The notes beneath the pieces are model-generated. The model ran no database searches. It had not been told where the DNA came from and saw only the letters and a program-made list of their open reading frames with translations. Positions 1-9,900 of a stretch of 64,000 nt of DNA are shown one piece after another. The stretch spans positions 21,945,387 to 22,009,386 of the forward strand of contig OU612069.1 of assembly GCA_914767715.1 (NCBI GenBank). The letters run 5' to 3'. The DNA is from Membranipora membranacea. Its lineage: Eukaryota; Bryozoa; Gymnolaemata; Cheilostomatida; Membraniporidae. The position numbers and the translations under genes were made by a program. Every line of letters begins with the position of its first letter. Position 1 is the first letter of the stretch.

Positions 1-265
1 ATATTTTAAGAAATGAGTCTCATCCTCTGTACAATCGTATAATTTTTAACACCAATCCAAGAGCATCCTCACGTAATGCCTATAAATTCAGGCCCAGACG
101 CTGCCGTACCACTAAACGCCAGTGCATTTTTTTAATTACTTTTATGAGTTTTTACTACAACAAATTTGTGTAAAACTGAGGTATACCAAGAGCTGTCACA
201 TACATACATTTCTGTATCATCCTCGCCATGATATTGTATGTAAAAATACAAATCAATCAATCATT
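1..265 (+). mobile_element. LINE 3' end (reverse transcriptase C-terminus and tail)
   Basis: From base 3 the plus strand reads a short open frame containing NESHPLYN, then a run rich in Arg (RPRRCRTTKRQ). This is the usual look of the extreme C-terminus of non-LTR retrotransposon ORF2 proteins, after the RT domain. It is followed by non-coding sequence ending in a short AATC repeat near 251-265, as many LINE 3' tails do. Only the end of the element is in the window. Family assignment (CR1/L2-like) is a guess. Confidence 0.5.
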
Positions 266-463
266 CAATGGTTGTCCAATGTCGAGAACAATATCATCAA
301 GCTTGGTCTGTTGTGTGACGAACAACACACAAGTCTCACAGTGGTCATGTTATAGATCGTTACAGACATCTAGATGAAACTTGAAATGAATCCAGGGAAC
401 TTGTTTTTTTTAGAAGTTCATCTCTTATTATTGATGCTCTTTATACGTTGTGTCGTTCCCCAG

Positions 464-583
464 ATATTGATGAATGTTCTGGTAATAACAACTGTGACAC
501 CAATGCAGTGTGTACAAACACAGCAGGATCTTATACATGCAAGTGTGAAACTGGGTTCACAGGCAACGGTCAAAACTGCGCAG
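464..583 (+). CDS. cbEGF exon 1
   Basis: 120 bp exon, acceptor cccccag-type, donor GTATGG, phase 1-1. It reads [17 protein letters not shown] and then [10 protein letters not shown], six cysteines, ending NCAG. Upstream, 266-463 shows nothing recognisable. Confidence 0.85.
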
Positions 584-3500
584 GTATGGAATAACAATCT
601 TTCCACTATGGTCATTCAGTGTCAGCAATAATTTAACGGGGTTGGCATGTTAAGGGCTGAAAAAAATATAAAACTCACAGTCATGATGTCAGTGTAATTC
701 ATGAAAATATATGCGAAGAACATACTAAAAGGCGATATAACAGTATACACCAAAAAATGGATCACTTTTGATCTAGTATATCTCTGACTCAGGATAATCA
801 TCATATTTTCTCGTTCTCCAGATATTGATGAATGTACTGGCAAAAATGACTGTGACTCCAATGCAGTGTGTGCAAATACAGTTGGATCTTACACATGCAA
901 GTGTGAAACTGGCTTCAGTGGCGACGGTAAAAACTGCACAGGTATGGAATAACAATCTATTGGCTATATTCATTCAATTTCAGCCATAATTTCAACATGG
1001 TGGGCTTGTTGTGACCTGAATAACATATAAAGCAGTTCAAGCAGGAATGGGTATAGGTTCACTAACCCACTAAAGCCTCGAGCTTTAGAGGCTCGAATCT
1101 ATAGGCCGGTATAAAAAGACCGATTTATATAGAATGAAAAAATCTTAAAATCAATGCGGTGAACTTACCATTTTAGAAGTCACTCTCTGATTCCTGATAA
1201 TAAGTTTATATTCTTTTTCCCCAGATATTGATGAGTGTACTGGCACCAATAACTGTGACCTCAATGCAGTGTGTACAAATACAGTAGGATCTTATACATG
1301 CAGGTGTGACCCTGGGTTCAATGGTGATGGTGAAACCTGCTCAGGTATGGATTGACAATCTATTGGCTATCAGCAAAAAAATGTCAGATAAAAATTACGT
1401 CAGGTTGGCATGTTGTGAGCTGAAAATCATATGAGCCTCACAGTCATAATGTCGATGTCAATTCATGGATATGAATGCAGAAAACATACTATGAAGGTGT
1501 ACCACAAAGTTAGCTTAACTATTTCGTAGTTTATCTCTGATTTCTGATCGTCATCATATTTTCTCGTTCTGCAGATATAGATGAGTGTATTGGCAAAAAT
1601 GACTGTGACTCCAATGCAAACTGTACAAATACACTCGGATCTTACTCATGCAAGTGTGAAACTGGGTTCACAGGCAATGGTGAAACCTGTACAGGTATGG
1701 TGAAACAATCTATGGGCAGTGTATTTCAGTATTTGACATCACTTGTACCTGGTTTGACATATTGATAGCCAAACAACTGATGAGTGTTTATCAATATTAA
1801 TGTGGGAGGATCATCAGCTGAGTAGATGGCCTTTTGTGATTATCTGTAACTCCAGTTTGGCAGGTTGATAGACTGCCTGCCCGCCCGTCCACCCGCCTGT
1901 CCGTCCGTCCGTCTGTCTGTCTGTATGTCTGTACATACAATGTTGGTTTGATAATGAAAGCAGAGAATAATTACAGTAAAACCTGATTATCCATTCACAC
2001 AAAAAAGTTCTATCCAGCTTCTAAGAGATCATTTCTGCCTACTGATATCCATTCCAATTTCTCATACTGTAGATTGTGATGAGTGTAACGGTAAAAATTG
2101 CTTGAGTTGGATGCAGAGTGCACAAGAAACTGTAGGATCCATTCCAGAATCACAACTTGTTCTTTCACAGGAAATTTTCTTCTTGATGTTGCGGTAGAAA
2201 TTTTCAATATAGCATGATATTTTTGTCTGTGGCCTAGGACATAGTGAACTACTATGACTAGAGAAGGGCCTGCATGCTGACCTTCCAAAATAAAAATTTT
2301 CGTTTGCAATGGCTTACAAAAACAGTGAGGATCACCTCCCTACTGCACTCTATCAAACCTGTATCCCTACTAGAAGCGAAAACACAAAGTTGATTTTTCT
2401 CAGAAATTCACATCGTTATAAATTTGCTCACTACAAATTTGTTTACTTCAAACTTAAATCATGGCTGTGGTAAACTTCTGTTTGTTCGTTCGCCAGATCA
2501 AAAAAAAATTGACAAGGCAGCAATGCAGATCCAATTCAGATTGTCTCCTAACAAAATAAAAAAAACTTCTACATTTTTTGAGCCGACTTCTATTTGAATC
2601 ACAGCAACACCATAACAAACATTATTGGAAGTTATACCAAGGAATTCATATGATAAAATAATCCGGTGTTTGCCAACACAGTTGGCGGGAAATTTCTGTT
2701 GTGTTCATGAAATTTGTCACCGCTCTGGACATTCTGAATTGCATGTGTGGTTTTATATCATATTTTAAGTCAATTCCAAAAAAGTTACAATCAATTGAAA
2801 TCCTTCATATAAGGGACAGTTATCTATTAATTACGCTTGAATTTCAAATTTGTTTTCTTATTTTGTAGATATTGATGAGTGTAATGGCAAACACGACTGT
2901 GACTCCAAAGCAGATTGTACAAATACTGTAGGATCTTACACATGCAAGTGTGAAACTGGCTTCACAGGAAACGGTAAAAACTGCGCAGGTATGGGATAAC
3001 AATCTCTCCTTTATGTAAGAGAACAAGTTCATTAGGAATTGCTTGTTGTGAGCCAAAAACATATAAAAAGTGGCACAGTGATAATTTTTTATGAAGTTAA
3101 AATGTGCAAAACATACAAGTAACGAGGTTGAATGTTGAAATAAACGCAGAAAACTTACTACTTGAAAGTTTTCCTTTGATTCCTGATAATTGATTGATTG
3201 ATCTATTACGTATTACAGACAATAGTACATGTTGCGAAATTTGGTGTAAATACTGGCCTTAAAAGTAGACATGAACAAAAACGGAAAAAAGTCAGAATTG
3301 TGCAGGATTGTTTAAAAGCCATTGACTCAAAAATTCATCAACGAAATGGTATTCCACTCATCCTCCTCTATATATTTGATGGCAAGTGCTTTAGTTAGTT
3401 TCTGAATGTGTAAATCTATGTTATGATACTCAATACCAATATATATAGAGAACAAAAGTTGGGATAAACAACATTCCTGGGGTGTTCCTGTGTTTGTTGT

Positions 3501-5949
3501 GATTGGATTTGATATTATGCCATCCACTATTGTTCTTTGTACTCTGTTGGTAAGAAAGCTATTGGTTTTATTTTCTCGTTCTTCAGACATTGATGAGTGT
3601 ATTGGTAAGAATAACTGTGACTCAAATGCAGACTGTACAAATACTGAAGGATCTTATAGATGCAAGTGTGAGGCTGGTTTCAATGGTGACGGTAAAAACT
3701 GCAAAGGTATGGAGGGAATATTTCTTGGTTGTGCTCATTCAATATTAAAGATAACCATTTGTTGGCTTTTTATTTATGCTGATAGCAAAACAACTATGAT
3801 GTGATTGTGAGAGCGTCTTCGACGAGAAATGTGAAATCTTATATGAACAAATCTAAGCATGTAGGGTAGGATATTATTTATTTGCAATAAAAATTCTCTA
3901 AATCAAAAGGATTGAATCTATCTTTAACAAGTTGAGCTGCGATTCATGTCCGTTATGATTTCACAATTTGCAGATATCGATGAGTGTACTGGTAAGACTG
4001 ACTGTGACTCCAATGCAGAGTGTGCAAATACTGAAGGGTCTTATACATGCAAGTGTGAGGCTGGATATACAGGAGATGGTAAAACTTGCGCAGGTATGGG
4101 GGAAATATTTCTTGATTATGGTTATCCAATGTTTACGAACACCTTTTTTAGGTGTCGCGTGTTGATAGCAAATCAATCTAAAGTGTCTTGGGTGCGGTGT
4201 CTTTGATTTGAAATGTTTAAATTTACAAGGATAAATCTTGCAATAATCGCAGAGATCCTAAAATAATCAAATAGGACATTGTGCAACAAGCAAAACCTTG
4301 GATCTATCTTAAAAAGTCCATATCTGGTTCCTGAATACCATTTACAACTTATCATTCCCCAGACATAGATGACTGTAAGGGTAAGACTCGCTGTGACTCC
4401 AACGCAGAGTGTACAAATACAGTTGGATCTTATACATGCAAGTGTGAGGCTGGATTCATAGGAGACGGTGAAACCTGCACAGGTATGGAAGAGTAATCTA
4501 TGATCAGTCAATATTGTAAACGGCATATAGAAATCATGTAGGTCTCCTGACAAGTTTCAATTGCATATGTATGCAAGAAAAAGTGTGTTAGTATGACTAC
4601 ACAGCCCATTGAAAATTGCTCACTGTATGCAATTTGATAGGCCCCTCATCAATTCCTAGTTCTGCATGCTTTGGTTTAGTTTACATAGTTATACACGCTT
4701 GGGTTTTGTTCACCGAGCAGTACTTGCCCGGGATTATTATAGCGAGTCCTACATGTTCTGGTTCAATTAACTGCATACTACAACTTTGACAGGTTGTTCT
4801 AGTGATTTTAGATAGACAGTTGAATATGTTGTTACGTTGTTATAAAATAATTTTTGTGGTGTTTCACCATGATCAACATGCTCTGATTATTTACTAACAA
4901 TATGAAATCACAAGGTATCTATATTTTTCCAAAGAGTTAGGTAAATAAGACGTGAGAGATAGGCACCATAGAGGTTAAGATGGTACTAGTAAATTAATAA
5001 AAGATTCATGGACACCTGGATCGCAGGAGTTATGTTAGGAATTAGTGTTGCCTCCAACATGGAAAATATAGGTGACCATTAGCTTGTACAGACTATGCTT
5101 ATGATAATGCCTTTCCCAAAATCCTCTGGTCTTTTATAAAATTGAATTTGTAAATTCCATCATATTTTGGCATAAATATTTATTTAATTCAATAGTGGTA
5201 ACGAATGACAAATATACATTTAAAATTAGCAACAGTATCAATTTGAGAGACTGTATTGAGGTGATAGCAATCATATAATTTGATCTTCCATTACTCATTG
5301 CACAATTAAAATTGAGAGGTAATCTGATACTTACAACTGAGATAATAAGCGCAAAGTCATTGCTTATCATAATATAGATAGAACATCACCTTATTTTTAG
5401 TGGTCAAATTGGGAAATCTTGAGACACCTTCTTGAAGGAGTTATCATTTTCTTTTCATCAGTTCATCTGTTCACCCATTATTTCCCTGTGTTATGGAAGG
5501 TGAAATCTTGAGGTCACCTACTTTTAGGTTGTACACAACATACTGAACTGAGTGTCAGATCAAAGTGGGCGCTGCTCACTCAATGACTCTTGCACGTCTT
5601 ATGCAAACCATCACATGCTTTAGCAGCAAGTTTTTGAAAAGCCAACGTTTATTTCAAATCTGATTCCCAAGCTTGGCACTTCTTATTCTAATCCAAAATG
5701 AATCCTCACTTAACTGGACCACTGATTATTCAAAATAAAATGCCTTGTCCCTATGTACAAGGCAAGAACAATGCTCAACAAGTTTCAACAGGAAAAACAT
5801 CATTTTATTTGTTTTAGACATCAATGAATGTAGAGATTTGTCGCCTTGTCATTTCAACGCAACATGTGACAACACTCCTGGGAGTTACCGCTGTACATGT
5901 AAACCCTACTTTGATGGTGATGGCTTTAATTGTTCGAAAGCAATAAGAG
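464..5949 (+). CDS. Calcium-binding EGF-repeat protein, 5'-partial (9 exons in window)
   Basis: Nine plus-strand exons (464-583, 822-941, 1225-1344, 1575-1694, 2869-2988, 3587-3706, 3974-4093, 4363-4482, 5818-5949) each encode one six-cysteine EGF module, each flanked by AG/GT and each of phase 1-1, so any can be added or lost without breaking frame. Modules begin D-I-D/N-E-C and carry C-x-N-T-x-G-S-Y-x-C, the calcium-binding and hydroxylation pattern of fibrillin/Notch-type cbEGF domains. The gene starts left of the window. No stop, membrane segment or other domain is seen before 5949. The final donor is phase 1 and could join the gene A exon at 7261 (also phase 1), making the EGF array the ectodomain of the mucin. 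Products would be extracellular. The link to gene A is inference. Confidence 0.85.
822..941 (+). CDS. cbEGF exon 2
   Basis: 120 bp exon, phase 1-1, starts [17 protein letters not shown]; donor GTATGG is in the same sequence context as exon 1, and introns on both sides share stretches with neighbours, indicating exon-plus-intron duplication. Confidence 0.85.
1225..1344 (+). CDS. cbEGF exon 3
   Basis: 120 bp exon after a strong polypyrimidine tract (ttctttttccccag). It reads [17 protein letters not shown], with [11 protein letters not shown] in the second half; phase 1-1. Confidence 0.85.
1575..1694 (+). CDS. cbEGF exon 4
   Basis: 120 bp exon, acceptor ttctgcag, donor GTATGG. It reads [17 protein letters not shown] then [10 protein letters not shown]; phase 1-1. 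Confidence 0.85.
1873..1933. repeat. Tetranucleotide microsatellite (GTCC/GTCT family)
   Basis: A stretch of CTGC/CCGC/GTCC steps grades into GTCT repeats and then ctgtatgtctgta, inside the long intron between EGF exons 4 and 5. Confidence 0.85.
2073..2170 (+). pseudogene. Decayed cbEGF exon
   Basis: After an intact-looking acceptor (catactgtag) the sequence starts gattgtgatgagtgtaacgg, an EGF opening (D-x-D-E-C-N-G), and keeps the homologous blocks for the N-A-E-C and T-V-G-S portions. The reading frame shifts within about 30 bases, the later cysteine codons are lost, and no donor is at the expected place. It is a relic of a tenth EGF exon in this array. Confidence 0.7.
2869..2988 (+). CDS. 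cbEGF exon 5
   Basis: 120 bp exon, acceptor ttttgtag, donor GTATGG. It reads [17 protein letters not shown] then [12 protein letters not shown]; phase 1-1. Confidence 0.85.
3198..3565 (-). mobile_element. LINE reverse-transcriptase relic
   Basis: On the minus strand an open stretch reads [14 protein letters not shown] and then [18 protein letters not shown]. The second string is a worn version of the RT block usually seen as T-G-x-P-Q-G-C-x-L-S-P-L-L-F. The rest of the element is scrambled. It lies antisense in the intron before EGF exon 6, and its upstream end abuts that exon's polypyrimidine tract at about 3565-3586. Confidence 0.65.
3587..3706 (+). CDS. cbEGF exon 6
   Basis: 120 bp exon directly downstream of the LINE relic, acceptor tctcgttcttcag, donor GTATGG. 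It reads [17 protein letters not shown] with [12 protein letters not shown]; phase 1-1. Confidence 0.85.
3974..4093 (+). CDS. cbEGF exon 7
   Basis: 120 bp exon, acceptor caatttgcag, donor GTATGG. It reads [17 protein letters not shown] with [12 protein letters not shown]; phase 1-1. Confidence 0.85.
4363..4482 (+). CDS. cbEGF exon 8
   Basis: 120 bp exon, acceptor cattccccag, donor GTATGG. It opens [11 protein letters not shown], so the usual Glu before the first cysteine is Asp; all six cysteines are kept; phase 1-1. Confidence 0.85.
4483..5817 (+). other. Long intron between EGF exons 8 and 9
   Basis: 1.3 kb of AT-rich sequence with no coding, repeat or RNA signal that could be supported. 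Confidence 0.5.
5818..5949 (+). CDS. EGF exon 9, last of the first array
   Basis: 132 bp exon, acceptor ttgttttag, donor GTAGGA, phase 1-1. It reads [17 protein letters not shown] and [12 protein letters not shown], then SKAIRG. It is more diverged than the other eight and has a short tail after the sixth cysteine, which suggests the end of the array rather than another recent copy. Confidence 0.8.
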
Positions 5950-6794
5950 GTAGGAATTATCTCATTTTGGACACCTAGTTAATGGTGCTAAATCTGAACA
6001 TTATTGCTAATTAGGTGATGGCTAAGAAACTAATATATGTGTTGGCAAACAATAAAGGTTTGCTGGCAGTCATTAAGTTGTGTTTGCTACATCACAATCC
6101 TTTACTGATTATAATTGTTCAACTAAAAGGTCGAAGTTGTTTATCAAATGTTGGCATGGAGATAAGAAGCGCCCTGCTATGTCGATTTATTCTGGCTAAA
6201 TTGTACATGACGATGATGAGTCTCAAGCTTCCTAGTAAAAATTATTTTGCTCCATAAAAAGCTATAATATTATTAGAGTTATGAGCATATCTGGAAAATT
6301 GTTATAGTTCAGCGAGTGTTTATGGTTTATGAAAAGATAATCTGAGGTTTTGAGTGGGTAGGTGTGTATATCAATGTGTCATAATTCTTCCGGACCTGCA
6401 TAAAACATTTAAGGGAACTTGTTGAATTATCGAGTTAATTTTATGATGACCGATGAGAGTGTAAACACAGATTACTTGGGTGTGTTTGTGAAACTCTTTG
6501 AGAGCTATTAAAATTGGAATACCTCACAGATTTTCAACATGATAAGTTTGTGTTATCAAATGGCAAATGTAGTGCTAGGGCGAGTCTTATCATCGATACA
6601 TTAGCGTATCACTTTAATTAATGGCGATAAGGTGAGAAGGAGGGCAGTTCTCAATTTTTGATTCCAAAAATAGCATAACATTTGAATCAATCAGTGAAGA
6701 GAATTCGAAATGTTTGCTCTGTGTTATGTAAAAGATAAGCTTACCACATGATCCTATGGATGAATTAATCTCTAACGATATGTGAGGTTTATCT
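5950..6794. other. Stretch before gene A
   Basis: AT-rich sequence between the last EGF exon and the gene A upstream block. Nothing recognisable was seen. Confidence 0.4.
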
Positions 6795-6892
6795 CTCGTT
6801 ATACCACGCACCAGTATCACTTAGTGTATAGGATTTGAAGAATATTACACCTAGTTTGACACAGTTTACAAATTGTAATAATTGAGAACAAG
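6795..6892 (+). promoter_or_regulatory. Conserved block upstream of gene A start
   Basis: The run ending attacacctagtttgacac, then cagttta, caaattgtaataa, just before the ATG at 6893 recurs almost unchanged before the gene B ATG (about 18240-18332). Conservation of this non-coding block in both paralogues suggests a shared 5' UTR and/or promoter. No clear TATA box was identified. Confidence 0.45.
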
Positions 6893-6962
6893 ATGCCTAG
6901 TAAATCATTCGGGTGGATTATCAAACTATTAGTTTTGATGACAACAATATGTTCCTCAGCTG
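6893..6962 (+). CDS. Gene A exon 1: signal peptide
   Basis: ATG opens MPSKSFGWIIKLLVLMTTIC then SSAG, a basic N-end, hydrophobic core and small residues at the cleavage region. Donor G/GTGAGT, phase 1. The matching gene B exon at 18333 is nearly identical, which supports this ATG. Confidence 0.85.
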
Positions 6963-9900
6963 GTGAGTTCTACATAAATATAGCTTTAGGCTCATTTAAA
7001 TATATAGACTATAGATTTTTTTTTGAATATACAATGTTGTTGGTCTGAATGAAAAGGGGTAGCTTGGGCCTCTCGGGATATCCTATCACAAACATGAGTA
7101 TCATTTTTGTGCTAACATCAAACAGCCTAGACTGGGTGAATTCAATTCGTCTAGTTTTAAAAAAGATGGTCTACTTAACACGGCCACGACGAGTTTGAAC
7201 ATCGAGTTAGGAGGGTCACAGTAACATCTTCGCTTATGATAAGTTATGTTTCTGTTACAGGGTTCTATCTGACACGGAAATATACTGTGATTAATGTGCC
7301 ACAAGATGTAATCAATAATGTATCATACCATGAGCCCTACAAGAGATACATTGAGGGATATGTATGTATGAAGTGTATTGCTATAAACTGAAGCTCTAAG
7401 ACTTCAGATTATAAATATCTTTACATATACACAGACCATTAAGGTGTTTGTAAAGGATCAGGTTTTTGGTATCATTCTAGAGATCTCAGTCTAGTTTAGA
7501 ACATTTTTCTATGTTCAAAAGCAGTCTGTGGCCCAGTTAAGACTTATTTGCCCTCAAAGTTGGGATGAGAAGGTACTAAAAAGGTACTATGTTTTTCCTT
7601 TGGAGTTGTGATCACTTGTTGAAAATAGTACCTTTTTAGTACCTCAGATTATAATGGGAATATACAGTACTTTGTAACTAAGGGGTATTGTTATGACACA
7701 GTGGTTTTGATATTCTGCATGTAATATCAAAACACACAGAATTTATCAATTGAATGAATGAGTGAATACAAGGCATTATTTATCTGTCCCTGTGGCTTAG
7801 CTGGAAAAATGGGATAGTGTGACTTTTCATAATTCAATGACAAGCTAACGATCTAAATCCAACGTGGCATAAAATTACAGCTCTAGCTCATCCGACAGTG
7901 AGAATGAAAATCACAGTGAGTTTAACAGCTCTATTGAGATTGAATATCATTTAGGAGGCATTTGTAGCAATTCGACGTCGAGTCCATGTGATAATCAGAG
8001 GGAAAATATCTCATATCTCATACAACATGTTCTGTTAACCATGGTCACTGCTCAAGATAGAAGTTAGCAATATAAAAGCAGATCAATACATCGCTAAGTA
8101 TTACAAGGTTTTGTTTACATTAATATGATGAATAAATGAGATTGTGGCTATGACATTCCAATCAAACTCCGTCTTCACCCCGCATGAAAACCAGTGATAT
8201 GCTTCATATCAATTATTAGCTTGATAAATAGCTGCTTTCAATAGAATTTCAATTGAAGATACAAAATTTACACTGGTAGATTGTGTGTTTTTCTTGAAAA
8301 TATGTATTTCCAAATCGCACAGAAATCTAAAATAAATTCTTTGTATTAGGATTAGGATGATGTTGAAATCCAAAGCATGCAATGATTAATACTGAGTGAT
8401 TTGAGGTTTTGACAATCTTTTCAACAATTTTTGTAAATATTCTGATGTTTAACCACTCAGGGTTTTTTTGGATAAACTGTGTTGTTTACATCGTTTAAAA
8501 ACTAGAAATTACAAATCTCAAAGTAAATTCAACTCAATAAATTTGTCATCTAGTTGTTTCGGACTTCAGGGTGATGTAAAATGTAAATGAATTCGACTGC
8601 CTCCTAAAGAGGATTATTGATAATCGTGTTAGCAGTGGGATACCTTGAGAAACTTTCTATTTTTTCATTAGATCTTGTCCATCTGTGTGCATCACAGATA
8701 CTCAGCACATCTTAACATAGACTATCAATATTACTGACTGAGTGCAGCAGGTCTTATGAGAGCACATGTCACTGCACACAACAGTCACTTAGGAAATTAA
8801 TTTGTCAAGTTTTTGAGTTATTTCGTCAGTATGGATCTGATTTGAGAGGCTAGCGTTGGGTAAATTGCAAGATTCGGTACAAACTATAAAGCTGTGCATG
8901 GACCATTTTTGGGTGAATCTGAAATAAGCAAGGCTTTGTCGGCAGGAAGGATCAATTGCTCCATTATAATCTTATTTTAACAGAGCAAACAAGCGCATCG
9001 GTCTGAAATGAAAATCACTCATTTTCATGCTTGAAAAACAGCTGCCAGTGAATGCTTCGAAGTTAAAGTCATTGAATTGTAATGTACAGTGGTTCTTCTA
9101 ATTTTTCTTCGACCTGGGCTCATAACAGATATAATGGTTGTTTTGATTAGCGGTCTCAACTCATCAAATAGTGTGTATACAAATTTTGGAACTTTCTTTT
9201 GAACTTTTATGTCATCAGACAGACTTGTGAGTGACTTTTTCATTTATTTGCAAAAGTTGTTATCTGACCACAATAGTCGCTAATATTACAGTATTTCCCC
9301 AATAACAGGCGCCTGGACTAGTTGGGCGGTGCATGAGTAGGCAACTCAATGTTGTTAACATATAACCCCCAAACCTACCAGACCAATTAACCCTGATGAC
9401 TAATTTTATATGCAGCTGCATTTGTGATAGTTGTCTTAATCTTATTTCAAGCTCAAAGATGATACCAAGAAACCTGTTCCTTTACAAACACTTTAAGTGC
9501 AAGTTCTTTTTGTTATATAGAACATTTAGATATTTTATATATATAAGTTTTTTGGGTGACTATAATCACTTAGTTATCTGTCTATTCATCAGAATCATGC
9601 TGATATCAAAACTTTGTAATTGGAAAATATTGAGGATGGGTTTCAAGCATTTTTTGCATCTTGATTTTTATAAATTGTTACAATAACAATCTCAGCTCTT
9701 CTCCCTTCATTGCGGGAGAAAATTGAATTGTCTTAATCCTATTCAGATAAGAGGAGGGTTGGTGATCGTCTACGTTGACTGAGCCCTTCATACCTGCTTT
9801 TCATCCTTAAATCTGGTAAAAGGTCGGAAATGAGACAAAAGATTTTGATTGGCTTTTTGATTGAGATATAGCATGCACGGCATAGTTATAATATATGTAT

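Noticed and set aside
3490-3586. Extended N-terminal part in front of EGF exon 6 in the same frame
   Set aside because: It is intron sequence derived partly from the antisense LINE relic, with a clear AG acceptor at 3586.
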